DNA of 37,864 bases, from assembly GCA_034698045.1 (NCBI GenBank), contig JAQGAU010000149.1, forward strand, positions 1-37,864. The letters run 5' to 3'. Of this stretch, positions 12,104 through 22,700 are shown piece by piece. Position numbers and translations under genes: made by a program. Within the stretch, counting starts at the first letter, position 1, and each line of letters opens with the position of its first letter. The notes beneath the pieces are model-generated. The model was not told where the DNA came from. It did not search any database and saw nothing but the letters and a program-made list of their open reading frames with translations. The DNA is from Paramacrobiotus richtersi. Taxonomy: Eukaryota > Tardigrada > Eutardigrada > Parachela > Macrobiotidae.

Positions 12104-13601
12104 GATCAAACGAATTTATCGGATAAAAAGAAACCAGTCCCTCGTGCCTGTATATTTGGAAACGCTTGAAAAAGAAATGTGAATCATGCAGAAATTCGGT
12201 TTTTACATTTCAGCACCAACGGTTACAATAAAACCGTTTTGGGTTGTCGGTGTCGAAATGTCTGATCGTCCACCAGTTGGAATACGCTTCATTAACCCTT
12301 ACCGTCATCTGGGGCGAATTTTCATAAACGATTCATCAAAACATAAACGGTCTGCAACCGTTTTTGCTGTGTTTTTTGTATAAAATATTTGTATGTTCGT
12401 TCAAATGCAGAAACCACAGGTCTGGAACCGCTAGCGTCGTCACTAATAAAGGAACGCCAAGTATTTCCTATCTACGTATTCGATTGCAAGGTAGAACTAG
12501 GAGCAAATTGACGTGCGTTCCATGATATTTGAATGTTTTATTGTTGATTGTTTTTCTGAGTGTACGCGAGCACAGGCGTGCATCTGCACCGCAAGCGATG
12601 ACTCGAGCGTTAACACCGGTGTGATGCGAACATCCCTGGGAAAATGTTCAACAAATGCGGCATGATTGCCCAAGTCCGTCTTTGCGCGCAGCAACTTTGC
12701 GAAAGAAACGCATTAAAAATTACTGGAACAGTGACGTCTTAGTAAACCTTATGGCATTTCAGAATCGCAGAATATGGAGTAGAAAGGCGCCGCAACTTTC
12801 TACAAAGGTCGTGTATTAGAAACAAATGTTAGGAGATCGATAATGTGGGCTGATTCAGTATTTTGGCGCCTACTACGGTAAAATGCTAACTGTCGTGGTT
12901 TAAACGCTTTCGTTCGTATTTCATCTACCAGGTAAAACATAGCTTTCTGATGTACATACTACAGTACTTGTCATAAAGTGGCCATGATCTCGGTGAAAAC
13001 CATAATTGCCGCCGTAACGTTTTCCTGCCTGAATCTTCTAAAGCGGATGTTCGCGGCAATTCCGTCGGTCGGCACAGGATATAGGTCGGTGCCTTTGTAT
13101 TTCGTTGCGCCAACTAGAAACAGACTTCGCTCACTTTGGACAACAGGCAACAGCGCTACAATCTGTACTGGAGCATTGTACACTGCACCTGTCCTAAAGC
13201 GTTGAAATGACCTTAGTTGAACTTGTACAGTGAATGAATACCGTCGGAATGGACTGTGGGAAAAAGTGCAGACGTTTGCATTTGCATTCGTACATGATAC
13301 GAGTACATCCTCTTCTGAACGAAAGAGATTGGCGGGATCGTACCGATTGTACATGCAGCACTGTGCTGCGTTCCACCATCGATGAAATCCAGGGGTACGT
13401 CTGGCTGCAAAGTATCGAGCACCAAGCTGAGGCATTGCCATTATTCCAAGTAACCTCTGACTGAATAGTCAACAGTCTAAACTCTTGCGGTCGTGGAGTT
13501 ATTTGTTTCTGTTGCGAGTTTGTAGATACCTATTGTTCTTTCTTTTATCCAAATTAAGGTATTGATTTGTGGATTAAAATTTAAGATACCACTACAATAT
13601 C
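12104..13601. other. Intergenic region between copy 3 and the HMG-box gene
   Basis: 3' flank of copy 3 to about 12440, with an AATAAA at 12227-12232. The stretch 12971-13460 is open in several frames on both strands (156 codons on -, 75 and 76 on +). None shows a domain, and the + strand pieces are not in one frame. The + frame from 12978 starts with a hydrophobic stretch (ISVKTIIAAVTFSCLN) that could be a signal peptide of a small secreted protein, but I cannot build a convincing gene. Confidence 0.4.
12227..12232 (+). terminator. Candidate poly(A) signal of peptidase copy 3
   Basis: AATAAA lies 123 nt after the copy 3 stop codon and is followed by a GT-rich stretch (near 12240-12260), as expected for animal cleavage and polyadenylation. 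Only sequence context supports it. Confidence 0.45.
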
Positions 13602-15875
13602 ATGGCTATGAATCAGCCGCAGAAGCCAACCAAGCCGCGGTAAGTCACCTACATTTTTCTCATCGCAAAATTTATAATTTATTTACCGATGGTTTTGTTC
13701 AGTCGGATAATACAGTCAGGGACAGAAAGGCCGTAATACTTACGGGAAAAAGGTCAGATACGCATCCGCTAGCATGAATCGGTACTACAGCGCTTATTCG
13801 AACCTCCAGTTTTCACTATACGTTTTTATTTAATGTACTAGTTTCTACATTTCTAAACCAGTTTAACGAATAGTGATAGTTTTCAGAACGCGAACACGAG
13901 TCCAGGTTGCAACCGATTTTGTTTTCGACTGTGATCTTGTTTAACTTCGATCGCAGACGATGATAATCAGCCCGCGTGCTTCTCGCAGCTTTCGATGCAT
14001 CGAGTGATGCCGTGGTGAAATCATAAGCGACGAGGTCAACGTCTCGAAAAATGCGAAAGTGTCCGATTATGTTAACGTTTATTAGTCTCTAGATCTGTTG
14101 AATTTTGATCGGGGTTTGCGTCGGGCTGTGTTCTGATTGACTACTTAGCAATCTCTCTAGATTCCTTTTTCTACCTGTTTTAATTTAATTCTTTCCCATG
14201 TATTGCCAGTTCGTCCTTTGTACTCATAAAAATCGATTTACCAGTTAAGCACTGTCGATTAATATTTACCAAAATAACTGCATGGTACATTGTTTATTTA
14301 TTGATTATATCGTCGAAAGTACGTAACTACAGTAATATCAAAAAGGAGCAGTTTAATCAGTTAAAAAATCTATTCCAAAAGGTGAATTTGAGTGCGCATT
14401 GAAAAGAGCATGTCAGCCAAAGGCACGACTGACGTCACAAGCCTTTCTGCGGTTCAGCGCGAGCAGTTTCTGGGGTAATTCCGTTGCAGCGCATTACTTT
14501 AAGGCACTTTCGCATACCGCAGACGCTTAGCGAGAAGGCGACTCAGTGAGCGAAAATTCTAACCGCTGGACGATATCCGCTTAAATGTGCTTGATTGTCT
14601 AGCTGTAAATACTGTACTGTACTATCCGATTACTGTTAGCAGAAACTTTCGGATTAATTTAAGTTTAACTACATTAAACTAGGAATATCATGCTTAGTGT
14701 AATAAATGCATTGCTTACAAATAACTGAAAACCATTGAATACCAAAGTTGCAGGTTATTTGATGGAAAACTCAACTAAAACTTAGAAATTTTGTTGATAG
14801 CAGTCGGAACGCATTTCAAACCGAAGTTTTTATGAGTTTGACGCGAATAGTGGCGGAGTTGGGATCTGCTAAAAGTTGACGTTTGCTTGCGGTACGCTGA
14901 CCTCGCATGCACCAATTTCCCGATGCAGAACAGGACTCGGTATATAGCATATTGTAAACAGATACGAACGCCAATAGTGTAGCAGTGTACCGGATATGTC
15001 AAGTTAGCGGCTCGAGTTCATCGTCAGGTTATGGAGTTGGCACAGCACCAGAACTTTAGCAGATAAAAGCATTTAAAGCCGTGCATGATAAAGGCAGGCA
15101 TGTGCAATACTGCTGTTGCGAACAGCAAGTTATTGCGCTGTTGGGATTCAAGTTATCGTCTGACGTACTTCTTGCACAATTTCCAAATAAATCTGTATGA
15201 TTAAAATACGGGACAATATGATATAACAAATTTTGCTTCTGTACAGCAACATTCAACGTTATCTTCACAGCTGTAGTTTTTAACTACCAATTGCACTGTA
15301 CAAGCACTGACTTCGATTGTTGTTTTCGTTTTTAGGCCGGCGTACATCATTTACACGTGTGAGATTCGAGCGGAGGTGATGGGATACATGAACAACAACG
15401 TCCAGGCGGCAACGGAAGAGCTCAACCGACGATGGGAAGAAGTTGAACGGGATCCGGCTCGTCTGGCGGACAACAATCAGCGCGCCGCTACAGACCGCTT
15501 GCGTTATGAAAATGTGAGTTATAAAAAAGCATGCCGTACAGTTCTGATGTTTTATAAAACAGCAGTACGTATAGCAAGTAGCATCTAAACCTCGTTAACA
15601 ATTTGCCGGCACAGTGTAAGATATTTCTCGATTAGAAAAGATGCATACGACAGTTTTGGTTTCGTAACTGTAATAATTGTGCCAAACAAAGATATTTATT
15701 TAAAGAGTATAAGCAAAGAAACTGCGTTTCGTCGATTACTGTTTTTGCAACCTTCTTTCCAACGGCGCAAAATTAATTTTTCTACTTTTAGGAAATGGCA
15801 GAATATGAGCTGGAAATGGCTGCATTCCACGCTGCCGTGGCCGCCCATCAAGGAGGAATGCCCGGACAGCAATAA
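13602..15875 (+). CDS. Small HMG-box protein
   Basis: Three exons, 13602-13639, 15336-15513 and 15792-15875, give 99 aa with matching phases (2, then 0) and good donors (GTAAGT, GTGAGT). The single domain spans about residues 9-80. A basic PKPTKPR start is followed by PAYIIYTCEIRAEV, which fits the HMG-box helix 1 pattern (P-x-S/P-A-Y-x-x-Y/F), then LNRRWEEVERDPARLADNN (helix 2) and LRYENEMAEYELEM (helix 3). HMG boxes bind and bend DNA in chromatin and in nuclear or mitochondrial nucleoids. The protein resembles a minimal HMGB/NHP6-like or SMARCE1-like box with a short Gly/Gln tail. Which subfamily it belongs to is not clear. Intron 1 is long (1.7 kb) and contains a possible alternative first exon at 14410-14474. 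A poly(A) signal follows at 15973. Confidence 0.85.
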
Positions 15876-15972
15876 TTTTTCAACAAACCTGTGTTTTTTT
15901 AGTACGTACCGCTGTGCATGGGCGCATAAACCATATCTCGTTTTGCTTAATTATGTAAGGTGTAAGGTGTTT

Positions 15973-15978
15973 AATAAA
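15973..15978 (+). terminator. Poly(A) signal of the HMG-box gene
   Basis: AATAAA 98 nt after the HMG-box stop, followed by a TGTTTGTTCTAATGTCTG GT-rich element. Position and downstream context fit a standard cleavage site. Confidence 0.6.
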
Positions 15979-16914
15979 AACATGCAGTAGCATGTTTGTT
16001 CTAATGTCTGTCTCCACAATAACAGATATTGTGATCGAATGTGAGTTGGGATAAAGAAATGTAAATGCAGTAGCAATTTCTGTAACTCATGTGCGAATAT
16101 TCATAATTGAATTTGTGTTCATATCTGATAACTTTCCAGAATTTATTGCTTCTCTGTAAACTGAAGTTTAAGAACTGTGAACACCTACAACTTTCTATAA
16201 CGTCAAAACCCGTAGATTTCGAAGCATAGTAACCGAATCCGACTTCCAAGATAAGTTATCAAGACCGTTATCTAGACTGTTACTGCTGACTGTACTATTT
16301 GTCTACACATGCACGTAAACTAGGGAGTCACAAAAAACAATGTAGACAGAAAAAAATACACAGCTGACAGTAAAGATAACACTTAAGCCAAAACAAAACC
16401 AACGCCAAAGATCCAGTCTAGAGGGGAAATGTCAGCAAGTGCGCGGATTTCTGCTGAAACGATACGTGATACAATACTTCAGGCCAGTAGTAGCCAGTAT
16501 TAGGGCATGTAGCTGGACAGGCTCCAGCAGTAAAACAGTCAACGACATCAGATTCGATGATGGACAGTCGATCCAGCCGAGCATAATCAGCCACTGGGAT
16601 CTCTGGAATATGTACTGAACTTTAAGCGAATACACTACGTAACATTACATAGGCTTCGGACTTTGTTTGGAGCGAAAGCGCAAAATGTGATTATTGCAGA
16701 AATTTGGCATAAGGACAAAACATCCTGCGGAGAAATTTATAGTTCACCCGAGGAGTTGTTCATAATTATCAGCTTTCTGGACGAACATGATTGGTCATTT
16801 AAGAAAGCCCTGCGAAGACCGCCATCCGTATGCATGCGAAACTGCAAAAATTAGCTGATAATATCAGGACATAACTTTTGATCGCTGTACATACAACAAA
16901 ATTTCTTATCACAG
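15979..16914. other. Intergenic region, no supported gene
   Basis: Between the HMG-box gene and the pseudogene I find only short open frames (for example 16663-16854 on +) with no domain and no paired splice signals. No repeat shared with the rest of the window was noticed. Confidence 0.4.
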
Positions 16915-18860
16915 AAGGAAAAAAGGAGCGCGAAATACAAGTGACGTTTCCGCGGGACGACTCGAAGCGCTGTTGTTACCACAGACTGCTTTGTTGGCTG
17001 CGAGCAGTGTCCGAACAATGACAGTATCAAACATATCCGCCGACAAGCCAGATGTAAAATGCGCTACGTATTTAGGTCAAAAAAGCCACTATGCATTCTA
17101 GCTTTAGCATGCACTAAGTTTGATTCCGATTTAGTTAATCAGATCATCAGAACTTTGTGTGTAGTCGTAAAATCCTTGAACCCATATATACCAAAATATA
17201 TGCTTGTTGGTGGTACCACTTTCCACACAGTCCAGTAGGCCTACTTGCGTGCGGCGCGCGCATAGTTTGTTACAAAATCTGTGTTCGGGTTCATTTGGCA
17301 CACAGTTGAGCTACACAAAGAAGCTATTATTTAAAAATAACAAAAATTCCAAACAATGTTATGATAACTGAAAGGTCAAGATTTTCAAAAATAATCAAAA
17401 AATAGTAAATTATCGATAAAAAATATGAATGATAGTAGTAAACAGTAGTAAAGCAGTAAACAATGATATTATTACCGGACATGTGTAGAGGAAGGATTGT
17501 TCTACCGTTGGTGCCGTTTCTGAAAACGGCCGCATGTACACCCACGACGGTACCATATTTCCAGAGAGCAACTTTATTAAGCAGCTAGCGAATAAACTAT
17601 AGAGTTTCGAGTTTTACTGCAACGTAACTTGTTCTGGAAAACTTTTCACAAACATATTCGGCTTCAGGACGAATTCACGTCAGTCGTCAGCCAAACAAAT
17701 TCTGAAGACTTGACAGTCCTGAGCTGCTGAGCTTGAATCAAGATGGATGAAGTACAGCATAACTTTATCTTCATCACTAAGTCTTTCTCTCTTCACAGGT
17801 TAAAGTAGCAATGCGCCTTTTAGGCTATCACCAGCCAGTGGTATCTCCTACAGACTCTACCTAGCGTCTGGGCAGGTACCCGGGGCATTGGTGTCGGCTG
17901 TTCATCGAGTATGCTGTTCATGTCGGCTGCTCCAGTAGAAGAAGTGATAAACAGAACTTAAGAAGTACAAACGTCCCGTAGACTTTTTGCAGGCACAGCG
18001 GGGTCACCGTGTACTATTTGTGTCATAGTTGCGATCTACCCGTATGCACTCCCTGCACGTACGAGAATGCCGCTCTGAAAGTTTAGATCACCGGTGGTGA
18101 CTACATGACGCCAGTCGGTTTTGCGCCGTACCCAGAGGACCCAGTTTCGCTTACAACCCAACTGACTGAGATTGTGGAAGTCTTCTGTAAACTAAATACA
18201 TATCAGCCGAGAGAACTTTCTGTCCTCTTTCTATTAATATGCTCGGAAAGTCTGCGGAACTTCCGCTGCTGAAAAGTTGGTAGCGGCCAAACTTTGCCGC
18301 GAGCCCCTTCCGCCATCGTTGTCCCAAGTACAAGTCACTGTACTGTGGTAGGATTAACTGCCAGCACTGGATGCAGAGGTACAGATCAGCCACTGAACTA
18401 CATACGGGTAAACCGTATTCAAATTAACCAATCTCGAAACTCACTACGTGAAATCTTTTATAAAGACGAAATGTCTTACTATAATTATCGCTTGCTTGTT
18501 TCCATATTGCTTTTACGCGTCGGCAAGTTTGTCGACTCTCTTTGGCCCGGAGCAGTGTGGGGATCCGCACAAACGGTAGCCCAGCGGCTCATGGACTGTT
18601 GTGTGGTGACTGCTGCCGATAAATCGTACTGTCTTGTGCTGACGACAACGGTGGCGGAAAGGGCTCTTAGCCAACTTTGGCCTCTGCCAACTGTTCAGCA
18701 GCAGAAGTTCCGCAGACTTCCAAAGCATATTTAGAAAGAGGACAAAAAGTTCTATCGAATGATGTATTTAGTTTGCAAAAGACGTCCACGATCTCAGTCA
18801 GTCGGGTTGTTACTTGCCCTGCCACGTGCCCGAATACTGGATACTTCGTGTCCGTTGCTG
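16915..18860 (+). pseudogene. Degenerate cathepsin B-like peptidase, array copy 4, split by an inverted-repeat element
   Basis: Three exon remnants align in order to copy 3. About 16915-17070 matches exon 2, 17813-17960 matches exon 3, and 18005-18153 plus 18813-18858 match exon 4. It is clearly dead. The catalytic Cys codon has become CGC (Arg) at the CNTCY position, and the exon 2 donor GTGAGT is now GTATTT. Exon 3 has frame-disrupting changes and a local duplication around GTCGGCTG. Exon 4 has an in-frame TAG (near 18085), where copy 3 reads Gly-Tyr. A 656-bp element interrupts exon 4 at 18154-18809. I found no remnants of exons 1 or 5-10. It is nearer to copy 3 than to copy 2. Confidence 0.85.
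18154..18809. mobile_element. Non-autonomous inverted-repeat DNA transposon (MITE-like), 656 bp
   Basis: The two ends are long imperfect inverted repeats of about 190 bp: 18154 to about 18345 matches the reverse complement of about 18620-18809. The tips are CAACCCAACTGACTGAGAT on the left and CAACCCGACTGACTGAGAT on the right, read inward. The trinucleotide TTA flanks it on both sides (18151-18153 and 18810-18812). Copy 3 has a single uninterrupted TTA at the same spot (10470-10472), which proves insertion with a 3-bp target duplication. TTA/TAA targets are typical of PIF/Harbinger elements, but the tips do not match the classic Harbinger end, so the superfamily is open. The roughly 275-bp centre encodes no transposase. 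Confidence 0.85.
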
Positions 18861-19241
18861 CGGCCGATGCTCGTCTTGCTGAGAAAGCTTCGTTGCACTG
18901 GCACAACAAAACTGGAGCAAAGACAGAATACGCATGAATAAAATATGTAACGACAAATTCCGTATGTTCAAAATAATGCAACTGACATCCTACAACAGTA
19001 TTTTGCATCACGTGCGCAACAGCGGATATGCCTCACAAGTGCAGATACGTCATTATCAACACATAATATTACGCACAGAATCAGCGCACCTGGAAAAAAT
19101 CAAACACAGCGAGAACCGCAGCTTGCGAAGCGCGCTTTTTTATGCAATTATACTTATGACACTGTTACAGGTATAGTGCAAAGGCTTCGCTGTTTGGCCT
19201 TGTTTAAGGAACATAAATTTAATGTGTAGAACTGCAGAATG

Positions 19242-19734
19242 TTAAGCGTGGTTGTCAAACGCTAAACTGAAGGATGAATCAAGTAACAGCAGAACAAGTT
19301 TGCTGAGTGGTAGCTGGCCGAAGTTTCGCATATCCAAACCATCCCAAAACGTGTCCGAAGCGGTAGTTTCCGAAAACGTATGCCTGCAAAGCGGCCGAAT
19401 GTATCGTCAATGTACATAAATCTGCATGATCCACATTCTCGCCAGCTTCTGGTCATAACACGAACTATGTTATACAATACTCGCACGCACAGCGCAATCG
19501 TTGACGTCAACTACGAACCAAGCATGTTGTGTCCGAGCCAGTCCGACATCTCAAATCACACGATTAAAATGAACTCCACAGTCTGTTTAGCACCCTCTGT
19601 CTACTACAACGAATTCTGCTTTCCAGTACTGCTCGCATCGAAGATCAGACATTTAGACGAGTCTAGTTCGTGACCCGCTGGCTTGACATTCAGGACTGAT
19701 GGAGGAATAGCGGTTGCAAGAGTCTGTTTCCAAC

Positions 19735-19767
<33 letters not shown>

Positions 19768-22700
19768 GCAACTAATTCTGCCACTACTTGTAACGATGCT
19801 GACCGTTTACGAAAGTTCTGCATGCAGAAAAGCTCGGAAAGTTCTTCCTGCAAGAGAGTATCTGGCCTCGCGCACCGACAGTAGGGACTTTCTAAAACGT
19901 CCCGGGACGTTTTATCATTATTAAGTATGAGACTGTATAGTATTGTGTTGGTGCGCAAAATGCGCAAAATTTGCAGGTGCGCTAATAAAACATCACATGA
20001 CAGGATGAGGGAGTTTGTGAGGGTCATTTACTGACATTGATTAAGTGGCAAAGTATAGTACCACACCTGCTGTACACAGAGGTCACAGCGCGTACCGCTA
20101 CGACATACACGAATCTAATAGGTTCATCCGCATAACATAAACTGCCATTGCCGTCTACTACAAGCGGTCAGTTTGTTACTTCCTAAACTAAAAGTCAGTA
20201 ATGCAGACATGCGGCTGCACTGGCAGTGGCTAATTTTGCCGCGAATACTCGTGTTCTAAATTATTCTGGACCTAAAATACTCTGTATTCAGAATAATTTA
20301 GAATATGGAATATTCGTATTTCACATACACCATTTGGAATGCGAATACACGAAACACTAACTGTTGCAAATTATTCCTATAAATTATTAATATTTTGTAA
20401 GGTTACGTAGCCTGCTTCAACTCATTAACAATCTCGGGTGGGCCAATTTTGGCCGGCGGCCGGGATTGGCCATTTTGTCCTTTGGCCGGTTTGGCCCCTG
20501 GCTTTTGTGTCGCAAGACGTTTTTCTGGGACCTTTTGGGCAGGACGAATTTTCCCCGGGACCAAATGTCGAGGAGCCATTTGGCCTACTAGGTAATCGCA
20601 CTCCGCTGCGCTAGCGATAGTTGATGACACAGACACAGGGATAGCCTATTGCGCAGGCCCCATTGTAATGCGGTTAAGCAGACAAATAAATATCTTTTGT
20701 TCCTAAAAATGTGCTCCTGTTCTTCTTATGTCTCGCTCATTTTTCGAGTCAAAAAGTAATCAGCTAATCTACACGTCAGTCTAGGTTCAGTTCTAGTTTG
20801 GCGAAATTTGATGAAAATTGACTGCGCTATCGCGGTTCGCAGAAACGGTTATCAACATACATTTTTGCATTACTCTTGGGGTGGGTCTCGCATTCGAAGC
20901 GAATCTGGATGCGGTACGGGTGCGTGGCTAAACAAGAGATACGGGGCAGTTAAACCACTTCATGAGGTGGCTTCGCGAACCGTATCTTCGTTCAGCCACG
21001 CCCCCGTACCGTGTCCAGATCCGCTGCAAATGCGAGGCTCAACCGTGAATATAAGGACGTACTTTCGCTTCGCTTCGGTCGATTTCGTGGAAGACCATGC
21101 GTTAAGTGTTCGTTACAACTCACTAAAGTTATGACTCCGCAAATTTTGAGAACAAACGAACACAGCGGAGCTGCCTACCTTTTCAGAAAGTTTTTGAACT
21201 TTTGCCATCCACCAGGATAAGGAAGGGTTTGAACCAAATCCTTGTGGCGCTCTTTGAACTGCTTCTTGATATCGTCGATTGGGGGAAGGTGTGGTTCGAT
21301 CGCATCGACGTATAGTTGCGCAAGTTTCCTTGCCCCCACGTGCACGGCACTGTCGAATACTAAGTGCGGAAATGTAACACTGACAGTTCGAAATGTGTCC
21401 CATGTTTTGTCGCCCGTATTGCTGTACTGGTAGCAGTCACAAACAGGGTATCCAATTGTTGTGAAATTCGACAGAAGTAGCCGACGGCATACCGGCATCA
21501 GTATCGGTATATGATGCAATGTGTGACAGAATTCCGCCGTCTCGCCACGTCGCCGTATTTCGGTGAATACGTAACAGGTCCGTATTAGTATGGCATGTAG
21601 CACAGTCCGCTTCAGCAGTAATAGGTCACGGACGAGACCCATTACCCGGTCCGGTTCCTCCGTTCGATTATTGATATTAATAATTCCAAGTGCTTTAGTT
21701 TTGGAACTGACCGCTCGCTCCAGTAGAAGTGCGGTCTGATATCCTGCATCTTCATCCCTAGCGTATCCCTTTTCCTTTTTGATATTAGTGAAGTCTATTA
21801 AGACGCACACTGGCTCTGAGCTGGCATTCAGTAAAAAGCTCCAGACCATGCAGACCCTGCAGAAAAATAATGGGTCGCAAACTGGGCTTACAATAATTAT
21901 GTAACCAGTTTGAACTCCGAGTGAGTTTGCCCTTGTTTTTTGAAACGCACAGTTCTAGATGATTCATTAATCAACCGAAACGCCGAATGAACTTAAATGA
22001 GATTAAGTGAGGATTCTAGCTCGTAATTTAGTGCTTTAAATACCGGAGAAGTCAACGTAAACTCGATTCGCCCAAGCGCATGTGTTTTGGCACTACGCAA
22101 AGTATGTTTTTTTGCTGGACTAAGAAGGATTCGAAACCTTAAATATACTGTGATTTGGTTTTGCTTTCATTCATCCATGCTCAGTAATAATAGTCAAAAT
22201 CTGATCGAGCTCCGCGTTGACTGACAGTCCAGCATTGTCTGATAAGGATGGAAAAATGCCACATGGAATGACGTTGATCCCAGTCCGTCAGGGGAAGGCT
22301 GTGGTTTAGGATGCCACCTGCTGGAACACAGTATCGGACTCGGCTGTCGCTGCATGGTTCCGCCAGAAATGCTGGGCATGGCGCATATCGCGCACATGGC
22401 GGAGAACAAAAAGTCCCCATTATGCCTTCCCGAGCCGGGAGCAGCAATGATTTATTTCTTAGCCGATTTCTGTTGAAAGTATAGGCACATTTGGTCCCGT
22501 TTTCACCCAGCTAATTCAGTTTGCAGGTCGTAAAATTCGCACGAGAAGTCAAATCGACTGTTTTCATTATAAGCAACGTGTTATTTTGGCAGTAGTAAAA
22601 GGCAACGCGGCGGCAGTTTTAAGTACACTGCCTGTGCGTGCCAAGGGCTTGTCTAATGATTTTGGATTGTTTTGTGATGTCTGAAACGAGCAAATGTTTA

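Noticed and set aside
12971-13441. 156-codon frame on the minus strand, with open frames opposite
   Set aside because: Open in several frames on both strands, no domain, no consistent splice model. Kept only as a note in the intergenic entry.
18294-18734. 146-codon + frame and overlapping - frames (18513-18728, 18667-19011)
   Set aside because: They lie within or across the inverted-repeat element and arise from its palindromic arms. No transposase motif and no similarity to anything.
19734-19768. Regular repeats as a possible CRISPR array
   Set aside because: Simple CTGT microsatellite with no spacers, in an intron of a eukaryotic gene.
22181-22447. Two overlapping minus-strand frames in a GC-richer patch
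   Set aside because: In the intron of F-box A. Pro/Ser/Cys composition but no recognisable domain, and two frames are equally open.
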